Shown here piece by piece: positions 51,650-64,000 of a DNA stretch of 64,000 bases. A program made the position numbers and the translations under genes. The notes below the pieces were generated by a model. It saw only the letters and a program-made list of their open reading frames with translations. It had not been told where the DNA came from and made no database searches. The stretch comes from Stratiolaelaps scimitus (taxonomy: Eukaryota > Arthropoda > Arachnida > Mesostigmata > Laelapidae). The stretch's first letter is position 1, and every line of letters begins with the position of its first letter. The stretch lies in contig JABWDB010000005.1 of assembly GCA_019614645.1 (NCBI GenBank), forward strand, positions 2,946,001 to 3,010,000, in the 5' to 3' direction.

Positions 51650-54090
51650 ACTGACCAAGCTAGTGAAATAAGCTTCCCGAATTGAATATATGATATCGTT
51701 CGCTCGTGTTTCTCAATACAGCACGAATTACTTAACACCGCAATAGCCGGACGTTTACAGACATCGCTTTCCATGACTGATTTTGTGCACAGATCGCTGA
51801 CATGGGTCCCAGCCTTTTTTTACCAAACAGCAATCTGCAATGTAAGTTGAACCACTGGCCATCCTCTGTAACCCACAGAAAGAATAGCTCTACCAAACAA
51901 ATGATTATAAAATTATTTCCATCAAAAAATGATCGCTAATCTTAAGTCACAATTACTCCGAGGTCAGCCTTGGTGTGATGCTAGACCCGTGCCAACGTAA
52001 CGGACGATCAAGAGCGCTGTGTCATCGTAAGCTCTTGCGTGCCCAATGATTCCGTTTACGACCCCCCCCCCTATCCCGCAAACCCCGCTGCATTCAAAAA
52101 CATTTCCCTCTTATGTGACAGTAATTGCTATTGCTTTTGCTGTCAGACAACAAACGAGATCTCCTTTCTCGGCGAGCTGATTAGCGAGGCCAAAAATGGA
52201 GTACCCAACTTTGAACCACGATGACTGGCTGGAACGCGAGCATGGCCACACAGACAGTGTCTAGCGCGAGGATGGCCACACGGACAGAGTGTCTAACTGC
52301 ATGGCAATATGTCTATTAGTACTACAAGTATATATGTATGTATATGTATGGTGAGTTGAACGTGAGCCGATACCACATTGAGGTAACTTGACAGGGTCGT
52401 CCTGGAGGAAAATTCAACAACACCGTGATAACGCTATACCTCCGGTTCGCTTAGCCATTCGTGGCACAAATCGAGTTTATTACTATAAAATAGCCCCGCC
52501 CCTCTTTCTCATGTATAACCACCTTTTATTGTTTGGTGTCTCCCCGCTGATATAACTGTTAGCTATAATTTGCTCCCATTAATTTGCTTAGAAGAACAAC
52601 TGCCACAATATACAACAGAATCGTATAAGGTTAATTTATGTTAAGAGTATTACTCATCTCGTTAGGTCTGCATTTCCGTAAACAGCGACTAGGCACCTAG
52701 ATAAGTACTGATTCAATTGGATTCAACTTGACCGAATTTATTCATCGACGAGATCGAGGATATGCGTTCCGTTTGCTCAGAGAACCTGACCAGAATTCAC
52801 CGCAGGGTAGAATTGAAAGCCATTTTTCATTCAACTCTCGAACTGAGCAAAGAGAAATCCTCATGCCAAAACACTCAGATAAACCTGTCATTAAATTACA
52901 CCACGTAACTACACACGTGTGTATATACACACTATAATTCTATTCTGCCTTGGGCAAAAATCATGATGACTAATTCTCTTCTGCATGGAGACAAATCTCT
53001 GGTTGTCAAATCTCTCACTATCCATCATAGATCGTCATAAAAATATTACGGCCCAAATTTCCTACCTAGTCACCTGACGTCAGGTTCACCTAATATTCAG
53101 GATGTTTCTTTTTGTAAACGTTCCATGGTCAGATGTAAGGCTTGATGAAATATCGTATTAAAAGAATATTATTTTCGTTGACGACGATACGATCGAACAA
53201 CAATACATCTATTACGATCCATGAGACCAGCTTGCGTCAGGGTTCATAAAAGGGTGTGGGTATCACCTCATACTCGAGCAGTTGTTATCGTCAAAATGTA
53301 GCGACTTCGGGCCCTGTCCTGGACGACCTTGATTTGCTTGAAATTACTTTGCTCACCGTTTTTCTATAGTTAATTCATTTCCCGTGAGCTGCAAATGACC
53401 CGTATGTATTTTCTTTCGAGAAGCGATTGTTCAAGAACAACTTAACGTTCGTCATTCCCAGCTGGAAACATGAACTATTCAGCTACAAGACTATCTTTTA
53501 ACACGTCATCACGACACCTTTCTGCACGATAAGGTTAATTTAAGGGCCTCAACCAACCGATGCGCTGCAACCGAAAAAATAACCGGTTTCAAAGCATGCA
53601 AAATGACATTTCGGCATTCTCCTATTTCGATCGGAGTACCCAACGGACGCTAGTTTAATTTCAATGAAGCGTCCATAGGAAATATAGAAGATTTTCTTAC
53701 CACTGGCAAAGGTGAGGTAAAGGTTTATGGGCTTATTTAAGGAACTGCAACTGGTACTTCCGTAACTTGGTCAAATGACGGCCTGGTGAGTGGAGCAAAT
53801 CATTCGAGAACTGACCAAACAAGAATACGATCGGAGACGATGATCAGACATAACTTGATGAAATGAGTAGGCTTAAACCAGGGGGATCTGGTCAACGCCG
53901 ACACGCTTCGAGTACTAGACCTAATAACTAATTGACCTAGGTGTCGCCTACATTGGTTGCTTGAGAAATTATTCCATGCATAGGTCTGTACGCGTGCGCA
54001 TATGAAAACATGTGCGACGTAGGTACCATCATTATGTTTCTGGCGGACTGTCACACGATCGTGGTTATTAACCATTTATTTCAGATATAC
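51650..54090. other. Intergenic, no gene seen
   Basis: No coding feature is supported. At about 52227-52292 a unit of about 33 bases (GCGAG..ATGGCCACAC..ACAG..GTGTCTA) occurs twice in tandem. A SINE family A tail in minus orientation lies near 53700-53760. Confidence 0.45.
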
Positions 54091-55070
54091 GCTTTCGTGT
54101 CGTCCTGAGGAGTGTGTGGAACTTCGAACGTGTAAAAAATGTCAGATAGCAGGTCCCAAGACCTTGAATTGGAAGGGGGGAGGTGGTGGAAGCCACAACT
54201 TAGGGAAAGTTTACCACATATGCGGGCAAGGCCATCTGGTAAGCGACTACACCGCGCGGAGAAGGCTAACTGCTGAAAGAGAGACATCGAGCAGATACTA
54301 TATCATGCCCGCTCTACAGAGAGGCCATTCGAAAACTCAAAGAGGCTCAACGGTCAAGGGGGCCGAGATATAAGAACGAGATAGAGAAGACAGGAAATAA
54401 AGAAGGTGTTCTCGTGGGTCGAAGTGGATGGCAGTACCAGTTTTCCGCAGCTGGTACTTCCACTCTAGCAGAAAAATCACAGTCAGTGTTTGAAAAATTT
54501 CAGGGCAGCGCGGGTGTTTCCCAGGGTGACTAGGAGAAAGTAGAGATTATCATACAAGCAAGGGTTTATTGACAACGAGAGACTTCAACACCTCGAGTCC
54601 AGTATGGGCAAGTAAATTAACATCTGTTTAACATCCAGTAGAATGGTTCGCGGAACGAGGGCTCCTCAGCGAGGCGGCGAACCCAAAAATTATTTTGAGG
54701 ACAGAAGTTGACAATGGCTACCGAAAATCATAAGAGCCAGGCAAAAATAGACACGTAAAGAATCACAATGATAATGGAAAAACTGTGCGAAGATTGTTAA
54801 GGGAAACCGCATACCAAAATACTGGTGGTAATAATCAAATCGCCAGACGGACTATCAGTCACGTATCTCGGGGTCACTCTCGGCACACGGCTAACACACG
54901 CCGGTCCGTACAGGTGAAACAGTTTTCGGAAACACTCGGCAGATTTCTCTGACCCTGAGTAAAGTCTTGCTGAGGCGTCACAGCGGCGAAACTTTTGGCT
55001 TTTAGCCCTAGTGGCAAAATCGACTGCGCTATATGCGACACCTATATGGATGGACATGGGACTTCGTGTG
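54090..55070 (+). pseudogene. Degenerate non-LTR retrotransposon (R1/I-like)
   Basis: The left end has a damaged CCHC zinc-knuckle (YHICGQGHLVSDYTARR). The right end reads SVTYLGVTLGTRLTHAG then ALYATPIWMDMG, matching the C-terminal reverse-transcriptase region of R1/Jockey-type LINEs (the YLGV..L and ALYGAPVW motifs). Several stops and frameshifts intervene, and the central polymerase part is not recognisable, so it is a deleted relic. Confidence 0.6.
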
Positions 55071-55476
55071 GTTAAAAAATAGCAGTACACGAAAGTTGGG
55101 CTACATTAATAGCGGTAGCACTTAATGCAAAGAACATTACTCCCTCCCTCTCATAAAATCAAAAAATATAGCATTCCGTCAACGCTCGCTCAATCGTTAC
55201 TGAGTCATTTCGAATATATTGATTCAGATTTTACAAATAATGAGAATACGCTTCATGAGAAATCAACCGCTTTCATGAGGACACGTCGTCCAAGTATCCA
55301 AGATCGAGAAATTGTACTAGATTTGAACTATTAAAGCGATCAGAAAATACACTATGGATCTATTGTCAATACCAATGAGTGGTGATGAGAAATGAGGACA
55401 ATATCAAAGGCCTTTTTCAGAAAAAAACATACATTTCTTACCTCGGTTAATATACATTTATATTTACTTACCTATC

Positions 55477-55479
<3 letters not shown>

Positions 55480-55509
<30 letters not shown>
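55480..55509. repeat. (TA)n microsatellite
   Basis: TA run in intergenic DNA. Confidence 0.9.
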
Positions 55510-55513
<4 letters not shown>

Positions 55514-56554
55514 GCTATAGCGTTATTCATATTTCAATAACCGGTTCGTTACTGCCAACAGACGATGGTCAATTTTGATTAGACACGAGTCGAATTCAGA
55601 CCGGTGGTTTACTGGAACACATTCTGTCTGCATTTATCAACCACACCTAGTTAAGTGGCAAATATCTAATTCAATAGCAATATGCATTTCGTCCGTATAG
55701 ACACTGTCATCAATCGTTCGTGCTCGTATGATTCACATATGGGCAAATAATGTCCGTATGCTGGGGTTCAGTATTCAGTATGTCAACAAGAGACTTCTCA
55801 AGAGGTCTTCTCCGAGTCCAATAGTTGGTTCTAGGCTCGGCCGAGCCAGTCACGACATTGCAAGTTTATCAGCGGTACACACCGGAGGATGTGGCCTGCC
55901 ATCTATGACACAAAGGGCACTTTCACCGGCGAAAGCAGGTGGACAAACGAAATATGAGCCCACACGCCTGTCGGTGGGCCCGCTGAGCTGCGTTTGACAC
56001 GTCTAGATACGTGTGAAAAAAAAGTACACAAATTAATCAATTCTGTACAAACATCTCGATGAGGAACGGGTCCAGCGCACGTGATCTTGCCGAATGTTTC
56101 AATAACAATAGACACAATAGAATAACTACAATAGATGCATAATCTGTCGCAAGATACCGATGTGAGATCCTAAATTCTTGCGGCCGCTCTCTAGATCATT
56201 CGAATCGTTAATAATTCGCATTTGTCCTGCGATAGTAAGCAAACAAAATACGCGTTTTGTTTGCAGAACGTTACGATCTTCTCGGGATGTAGTCGAGAAT
56301 CATGAGGGTGTACGGTAAATGTATTATACATATTGTAGGATCCATAGAACCATTTTGGTGTCTAGTGTTTAGTAACGAAAGTTGAGTCACATCAATATGC
56401 ATTCTACCTCGCTTCGTTAGTAATGTTTGCCACTGCAAGTAGCGTTTTTTTTTTTATGTCACTGTTCACCGAGATGAAATTTCCATTTCGAGCATAAACG
56501 ATGTATTCGTCTGGCTGCAAATGATTCGCAATTATATACCTAACAGCTAAATAT
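55510..56554. other. Intergenic, 3' side of RBBP5
   Basis: No gene recognised. It should contain the RBBP5 3' UTR; I could not choose a poly(A) site. Confidence 0.4.
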
Positions 56555-56911
56555 CTACGAGGGTGAATTGCTGACGTGTTCAGCATCCCACGACGAGTCT
56601 TCGTGCACTTTCAATCGCTTGAAACGCTTATCTTTGGTGCGGTCCTTCAGTGGCGGTTTGGCGCCCTGTGACCCGGCTGATGCTTGCGTCCCAGACTGCT
56701 TTGGTTTGCCGGCAGCGACCTGGTTCTTCTTTCCGTTCCCGACAAGTGGGTGCGACTCTGCAATGATCAATCGCCACGGTAAGTCTCGAGAAATGTCTCG
56801 TTGTCCTGTAACGCTTTAGATCTAACACACCTTGGGAAGGGTAGAATATCTCAGTGTATGTTGTGACACTTTCAGCGAGAGGACAACACTCTAATTACAA
56901 TAATAAGAATA

Positions 56912-56954
<43 letters not shown>

Positions 56955-59900
56955 GTAATAATAATAACGCGATATTCACCTCCGACGGGCGCGTCTTTCA
57001 ATTGTACGTCGTAGGAATGATAACCTCTACCGCCGCCAGTCCCCGAGTCAGATGGAAGTCCAGGAGTGGTGGACACGCCAGGCCCATCCCCGCCCCAGCC
57101 TTCCTCGGGCTCGTCGATGTCTGGTGCAATCGGTAGGTAGAGGAGAGCCCTCTTAATCGCTTCACCATCCTCATCCGATGAGCAATACGCCTAGATAAAC
57201 GAACGGAATATATAGACAACTGTCACCCTTCAACGCAACTGCAGGAGAGATGTTCTCGTCAACTCCAAAGTATCACAAATACATATGCACGTAATGTTCC
57301 TCTCTAGATGCCCATTTTTCCTCTTCGGATATCTCTTGGTCCGCTGTGTGACGCTCCGTTCAAATTGTGTAATGCTATCTAGCTTTGTGAACAACGAGAG
57401 TACCGTCAACTGAGAGTACCGTCAGTCAGAGATCAAGTTGCGAAAGGCCCTTTCGAAAAACCAAACCAAGACGAGGGTGTTGTTGGCTACTTACAGCAAC
57501 AGGTTCCTCTGTTTCAACGTCAACTTCCACCTCCTCGTCTTTGCTCTCCTCTTCCATCTGCACTGACTTGTCTTCATCCTCGAGGTCAAACTCACTTTCG
57601 CGTTCCTCATATTCGACGTTCTCGTCCAACTCTTTGAAGTCAGGCGCGAATGCTGACCAATTCTCGACCTGTGCTTGCGCCCAAATCGACACAACGCCAG
57701 ACGAAATCGAGGCAATTATCGGTCGCACAGGGTGCCACTGGGATGATGTCGCAGAAAAATGGGATCATGGTTATGATTCAATTTTGCTACGAGATATAGA
57801 ATGAGTCCAGTGAGGAAAAGGGCAACGGTTAGGTCAAAATCTTTTAAGTAAAATTGTCTCCACCACATGATGCACGAATTACGAAGGGCAAAACAAAACG
57901 TCGCAATTTCAATAAAAATCGCCAATGGGAGAAAAAAAAAGATCTCAAAATACCGTATAAAAGAGGAGCCGTGGCATTTCTTCAGGGGTCGCCTAATTCA
58001 AAGGTGGTGACAGATTAAAGGGCGCACATTCGATACGAACATGCGATTCACCCAAGGAATCATTTGGGCGCCTTACTAATTTAATGACACTCAAAACTAC
58101 ATAATAATGAACTGATCTAATCATAGACATCAAAGAAGGTAAAATTTCCAGAAAGTCTTAACGAAATGCATTGTACAGTTTACGAAACGTGAGATATTTC
58201 GCACGGAATACACAATACAGCATCCTAATGGTACTGTTTCCTATTATACATTTCTCATCGAAGGTAGAAAATTTATGCATTTCTACTTACAACGACATCG
58301 AACAATGTCTCTCCTTTGGTGCCATGTAAAATTTTCACCAAATTTCCTACACTGCGTTCCCAGACATACAGCGCATGCTGACGCGCAGATCCCGCGCAAA
58401 TAAATTCACCATCTCCGGAAAAACAACACTTCTTCCACGTCGTCCTGGAAAATACGAATAGTAGCATAATCAGTGAGAATGGCTCGAATAACAGCGTAGA
58501 TATATATATATATATAGTTTCAAGTTTCAAAAATCAGGTTTATTTTCGGAACTGCAATATAATACGCTTTAGTAGTAGTAATACGCTATATGTATATATA
58601 TATATATTTATGTGTAGCGTTTATATAGTTCACAATGGTAGATGAGTTTAACGTTTGTGAGAATTACTTCTCCCAATTCGCATTAGACATTTCCCGTGCG
58701 TATACTTCTGTGTATAGGACATGTTAGACACCGTGGTTTTAAGTTAAAGCTACGAGAATACTTTCTAAACTAATAAATAATCAAGTTTGTTCACTTTTCA
58801 ATTTGTCGACTAATAAATTCTGTGTTGATGAGCAACGTTCAATAATTTACTAGATACTTAACGACACATATATGATGCATACTTCCAATAATGCGTAGAG
58901 GCAAACTAACTTATTGACAAGGTCCTGAAGTTTTTGTGTAGGTTCGACATCCGCGTCCTCTCCGGCGCGCTCGAGAACCTTTCGGCTATCGTAGACACGG
59001 ATGACCCTGTCGGCGGTGTTGCACAAAAAGTGGTCTCCCCTGCGAGAGAACTCGATCGACTTGACCGCGGTAGCGCTCTGAGATCCTGTCGTCACCCGGA
59101 ACGAAACAACGACTTCGAGGTCCGACACCCGTACGACCACAACCCTGCCTTTTGCGTTGCCTTTGTTATTTTAAGGGCAAACAAAAATAAAAATCAAAGT
59201 CACAATCAAAGTTCTAAAGGTTCAGTGGATCCTTGTGTTCAGGCTCAGTTCGATGAACACTACCTCTCGACACTATCGAATAGTAAAATAATTCAGCGGG
59301 ATATATGACGATTTCAGTATTTGCCCCCCCACCCCCATATACTGATCGTTTAACTGAGCAAAACTGCTTTACCTGTGTAAATGTGGTCGCCTTGGCGGTC
59401 GAAGGACGCGACAATATTTAGGTCTGTCTCGTCGTCCATCGGCACAAGCCGATACTCCCCCGTTGTGCAATCGACCAAAACAGCCGCGTACTTAAGTGGA
59501 CACACAAGGAATAGACGCTCGTTTCGCGGATGGAACTGAACCTGCAGCAGGTGCGAGGACGATGAGAGGAGATCGTAGAAATGCAACAGATATATTTGTG
59601 CCTAACTAATTATACACACACGCACACAAGCAGACCACATAAACTGGGGAAAATACAATTTCCGTTATAGAACTGTGCGTCGCTTTTGGCTATCCCACTT
59701 TGTCCACCAGTCAGATAGTCTTTAAGATAGACTGATTCAATATTCAATTTCAGCTACACGCACCTTGAGTACAGGCGATGGGAATGTGTACTTCTGGAGG
59801 CAATCACCGGTCAGAACCTGCCATACGCAAACGGTGTTGTCCGTCGATGCAGAGACGAGCTTACGGCCATCACGGGTGAAACTGATGAACAACGAGCGAA

Positions 59901-61201
59901 TAGAGTTGATCGAATTGAGTACACGTTCACTCAATCATCATGACTAATTAATTAGCAGCAGTGGTTGCTTCCTGTCTTGCTTCCGGTCAAGTATATGGAT
60001 AAAAGTATAATAATACACTTTGAATAGGTTGGATGTCAACGGTTATAGTGTCTACTAGTGGTTGAGTGTAGCATCGTTACACTACCTCAGGGTGCAGACT
60101 GGATGTATGTGCGCCGTAATGATTTTAGCGATACCCCGCGTCAAGAAATCCCACAGTACAATGCGGCCGTCATTGCAACCAACTGCTAAAAGCGTGCCGT
60201 ATCGGTTGAACGTGCAGGTGATCGCCAGCGAGATACAATCCAGAGTTCCATCGAACTCCTCTGGATAGTTCTGCCCGAACGACTCTGCAGGACACAGGGA
60301 AGGAAAAACACGAAATGAATGTTATAGTTAACAGTTGTATAGTTGAACACATCAGAGCACACAAGGGTATATTGAGGTATTAAGAATGGACAACAATGCT
60401 TTGGGTTGATACTTAATGATTGTTGACTTTTATCGAAATCCCTTACTCTCGATTCGTTGCTCGGGGGGATAGTCTCTGGCGTACAGATAGCTGGCAGTTT
60501 ACCCCATATTGCTTTAAATGAGACCGCCCCAGTTAAATGGGCAAAACATAAGACATTTTGAGAAATGGCCATATGCCAGCGAAAAGACCGTTTGGCCCCA
60601 ATGTCGTGGTTACTATTTAACGTTACTGTTCCACTCCATAAATAAAAAATTGAAATATCATGAACACCACCCTTTTGTATTAGTTACCTAAGCGCGAAAG
60701 AATCGTCCGTTCGAAATGTTGCTCGGCGCGTGCGCACAATTCAACAGTGAAGAGAGGAACATAGGATTAATTAGAAGGATCAAACAATAAGTTCTGCTAT
60801 TTTTCACAAGGGAGATATTTTAGTAGCTGGCCTGCAATATGTACTTGCATGTCTGCAGAGGAGTGCTATATACCTGTACCGGCTAATCATTCGGCGGGCA
60901 GATGTGCGAGACTGGGCTAACAGCTAACATTCGCCAGGCTGACAATTCAAACTTTTTCAACAATCTTGCATCCGACCGAGATTAAAGGCCAAACCGCAAT
61001 CTGTACAGTACTTCGAGGAGCAGTAAGAAGTTTTGACGAGAATCTTGATCAATAGGTTTTGACAGGACAATATAGCGGTATCGAACGCATACCTAGAACA
61101 AACTTTACTAAAACATCAACTCATGACATCTTTAGCAGGAGCAGTTATGTATATCGATATATAACTTCCATGTTGGACTCACCTAATAAATCTAAATTCA
61201 T
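56555..61201 (-). CDS. Rbbp5: Retinoblastoma-binding protein 5 (RBBP5), COMPASS/MLL core subunit
   Basis: WD-repeat subunit of the nuclear WDR5-RBBP5-ASH2L-DPY30 module that activates MLL/SET1 H3K4 methyltransferases. Nine exons: 61183-61201, 60086-60284, 59764-59881, 59373-59541, 58911-59160, 58291-58444, 57495-57737, 56980-57190 and 56555-56757. They sum to 1,566 nt, or 521 aa (human about 538), and every junction keeps phase. Start MNLDLLE. Beta-propeller blades include [48 protein letters not shown] and [10 protein letters not shown]. The acidic hinge, [20 protein letters not shown] then [12 protein letters not shown], is nearly identical to orthologues; this region binds ASH2L. The C-terminal tail is basic and Gly/Ser-rich. 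An (AAT)n tract borders exon 8 in its downstream intron. The divergent neighbour is NOG1. Confidence 0.97.
56912..56968. repeat. (AAT)n microsatellite in the last RBBP5 intron
   Basis: About 19 AAT units, starting 11 bases from the donor of exon 56980-57190. Confidence 0.95.
58501..58560 (-). mobile_element. (TA)n run and SINE family A tail remnant
   Basis: After a short TA run, TCAGGTTTATTTTCGGAACTGCAAT is the reverse of the family A tail (ATTGCAG..CC..AATAAACC). It lies in an RBBP5 intron. Confidence 0.45.
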
Positions 61202-61327
61202 TGTGGAATATCCACTTTGAATTGTCTTTTAATCTTCTTTATGGTCGCTTTCTTCGCCAGTTTCAGTAGATGGAACTGAGTCCCATCTTGTTGATATTTT
61301 TATTTTTATGGCGGAGCAGGCGACAAC

Positions 61328-61335
61328 GCGCCAAA
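61328..61335 (-). promoter_or_regulatory. E2F-type site between RBBP5 and NOG1
   Basis: Minus-strand TTTGGCGC (within TTTTGGCGCG) matches the E2F consensus TTTSSCGC. It lies 127 bases upstream of the RBBP5 ATG and about 435 upstream of the NOG1 ATG. An ATGGCGG (YY1-like core) is adjacent at 61308-61314. Confidence 0.45.
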
Positions 61336-61769
61336 ATAACAACAAATAATTTTCCAGCGTCCGCAAAAATGGGCTGGCACATTTTTTCACAATATTGTGA
61401 GGATCCAGCCTCTATAACCATTAATCAGCCATCGCTTCAGTGAAATTATATTAATAATAATGCCAAAAATTCAATAGTTAACTGCCTAAAACTAACGATA
61501 GACTCTTCAACATATATTTCAGTATCTTTTGGTAATATCCAATCCGGTAAAAGCCAACGCCAATGTTTTGGTAACAGGCAGAAGGTCTTTTTCTCCAGAC
61601 CACGTTGTGAGGTAGCACGTTGCGGTGTGGAGTTCTCTTCGTCTGTCTACCCGCATCGAAGGGGTGCTCGGATTTACTGTGGTCAAGTGGTGTGTTGGAA
61701 TATTAGTGAACTTCCTATTTAGGGGGGATTTTGCAACAGATAGAGTAGTTGCAATATATACCTGACGCC

Positions 61770-63824
61770 ATGGCGGCGTACAACTTCAAAAGGATTGAGG
61801 TCGTGCCAACGGCAAAGGATTTCGTGGATATTGTACTGTCGAAAACCCAGCGCAAAACTCCGACTGTCGTTCACAAACAATACAAGATCACCCGAATTCG
61901 AAGTTTCTACATGCGCAAGGTGAAGTTCACCCAGCAGACCTTCCATGACAAGCTGAGTAAAATCGTGACGGACTTCCCCAAACTCGAGGATATCCACCCC
62001 TTTTACGCAGATCTGATGAATGTTTTGTACGATCGGGATCACTACAAATTGTCACTTGGACAGATCAATCAGGCGCTGCACCTAATCGACAATGTGGCTC
62101 GCGATTACGTCCGCCTTCTCAAGTACGCCGATTCGCTGTACCGCTGCAAACAGCTGAAAAGGGCCGCCTTGGGACGGATGGCAACGATCATGAAACGGCA
62201 GGCACAATCGCTTCAGTATCTGGAGCAGGTCCGTCAACATCTGTCACGTTTGCCATCGATCGACCCGAACACGCGAACACTGCTTTTGTGCGGCTATCCA
62301 AATGTAGGGAAATCATCGTTCGTCAACTGCGTCACTCGAGCTGATGTTGAGGTGCAGCCGTACGCCTTCACGACGAAGTCGTTATACGTCGGCCATACCG
62401 ATTACGAATATATGAAATGGCAGGTTATAGATACTCCGGGAATTCTTGATCACCCCTTGGAGGAGCGTAATACTATTGAAATGCAAGCAGTTACCGCATT
62501 GGCCCATCTGCGCGCTTGTGTTCTCTTCATCCTCGACCCGTCGGAGCAGTGTGGACACGTTCTCGAGGTCCAGATTTCCCTGCTCCGAAGTCTGAAGCCG
62601 CTGTTCTCAAACAAGCCTCTACTGGTCGTCTGTAACAAAATCGACGCGCTACCACCCTCGCAGTTTGATGAAGACAAGAAGAAGCTATTGAAGGAACTCG
62701 AGAATGACGACAAATTGAACGTCATGTACATGAGTACGGCTACACAGGAAGGAGTATTCGACGTGCGAAATACTGCCTGCTCACAGCTGCTGGCTACAAG
62801 GTGAGTTTCCGCCGCGATAGACATGCGTCAACTGATTGTATTCCTATTGCTTGATCGTTTAGCCCTGAGTGAATATACAAGGAACTGGCTGCATCGGTTT
62901 TTTCCTATTCACAAGTGAGACTTATCCTCCTTATCAAAAGCCTTGTGAAACGTAAGACTGCTTCGAAGAAATACCTTCACCTTGACCCTCGTATTTAAAT
63001 TGATATACTGTCAGAGCCAATCAAGACTCCTAAACAAACTGATCATATAATTTTTTGAAGAAGAAACCATGGAAGGAATTTAGATACTGGAGTTCTAGGG
63101 ATGTTAACTTGACCTAAAGTCCCACAACCCTGTCAAGATTTTCACCAAAATGCGATGCCCACTGCGATAGCTTGTTGGAATTTTTGCCTGCTTTTTTGGA
63201 TTCAGCACACCCGCTGCTATCTAAAAATATATATTCGCAAACAAACCAAAGGAAAACATTGCAGGGGACGACATCACGAAATTTCGTAATCTGGCTCCGT
63301 ATATCTTAACGAAAATGAGGGTCAATAATTTGACCGATCATTTGAGCGTTCGGTGCACATTTGTGTTTGTTAGGCCGTACATAGCTACCTGATGTATGAT
63401 TAGGGATTGAGTCAGTCTAAGATGCAGACAAATAATGAATTTCTTGCGTGTTCTTTTGCTTACCGTGGGACAGGGTCGAGGCTAAACTGAGAGGCCGTAA
63501 GGTTGAGACTATTCTAAATCGGCTCACGGTTTCGATGCCCGAGGCTCGAGATGCTAAGGAGAGACCAGCCTTCATTCCGCCTGGTGTTACCGCCAAGAAG
63601 GCTGCAATTCCACGGAAGAGACGACTCGAAAGACACATTGAAGAGGAAATGGGAGATGATTATATCCTTGATCTTAAGAAGAACTATGACCTACCTGACG
63701 ACTGGAAGTACGATGTTGTTCCCGAAATTCTCCAGGGTCACAACGTGGCGGACTTCATTGACCCGGATATCATGAAGAAATTGGAAGATCTGGAGGAGGA
63801 AGAACGTCTTCGGGGGGAAGCGGG
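61770..63824 (+). CDS. Nog1: Nucleolar GTP-binding protein NOG1 (GTPBP4), 3' end off window
   Basis: OBG/HflX-class GTPase required for pre-60S ribosome assembly; nucleolar. Exons 61770-62800 and 63474-63824 join in phase (an Arg codon AG|G), and a GTAAGA donor at 63825 leads out of the window. Start [18 protein letters not shown] matches orthologues; an upstream in-frame ATG (61749) is less likely. The N-terminal helical bundle includes [14 protein letters not shown] and [12 protein letters not shown]1 is GYPNVGKSS (about residue 175), G3 DTPG (221), G4 NKID (289). Exon 2 carries [21 protein letters not shown] and [17 protein letters not shown], all diagnostic. About 230 C-terminal residues should lie beyond 64000. 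Confidence 0.97.
62801..63473. other. NOG1 intron
   Basis: A 673-base GT/AG intron; no feature is recognised inside. Confidence 0.85.
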
Positions 63825-64000
63825 GTAAGAAAAAGCACGAACCTCGGTATTTTTCACTGCCATCACGAGGTGGCCGGTTAGCTTAACACTATCAACAACC
63901 TTTAAGATACTTTTCTCAAAGTGATCCATGATGCATTATGTCCCATGAAACCTACCAGGACCAGTGCTTAGATTGACCTGTACGTTTTGTTTTTATGCCC

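Overview
This window is animal nuclear DNA: genes are split by GT/AG introns, coding density is low, AATAAA signals follow stop codons, and (TA)n and triplet microsatellites are everywhere. The gene set (muscle LIM protein, DNA polymerase alpha, proteasome Rpt6, a 27-kDa hemolymph-type secreted protein, RBBP5, NOG1) and the compact introns suggest an arthropod. A mite or other chelicerate is my best guess, but that is inference. All exon models below were built by hand from splice signals, reading phase and family motifs.

Layout. (1) 209-2925, plus: the 3' part of a spliced diaminopimelate decarboxylase-like gene, entering from the left edge and carrying an Asn-rich insertion of about 170 residues. 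(2) 5044-8324, minus: a four-exon single-LIM muscle protein, convergent with gene 1. (3) 8325-22599: about 14 kb with no recognisable gene; it is repeat-rich, with a GC-rich, triplet-rich, CT/GA-rich core at about 14.4-17.6 kb. (4) 22600-31999, minus: the whole catalytic subunit of DNA polymerase alpha (1,475 aa). (5) 32320-36038, plus: the proteasome ATPase Rpt6, divergent from polymerase alpha across about 320 bp carrying E2F-, CTCF- and YY1-like motifs. (6) 36868-38442: a Tc1-like transposon with 230-bp inverted repeats and a broken transposase, followed by an ABCA-like fragment. (7) 39579-41360, minus: a secreted 27-kDa hemolymph-like (DUF1397-type) protein. (8) 41361-56554: about 15 kb of mostly noncoding DNA with decayed mariner and LINE copies, tRNA-derived SINEs and one intact orphan ORF with a membrane segment. 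(9) 56555-61201, minus: RBBP5 (521 aa). (10) 61770 to beyond the right edge, plus: NOG1/GTPBP4, divergent from RBBP5 across about 570 bp that also holds an E2F-type site.

The genes are not an operon. They are unrelated housekeeping functions (replication, protein degradation, histone methylation, ribosome biogenesis) plus tissue-type genes (muscle LIM protein, hemolymph protein). The shared theme is two head-to-head housekeeping pairs, each with a consensus E2F site in its intergenic region. The most unusual gene is the diaminopimelate decarboxylase homologue, because animals are not expected to make lysine.
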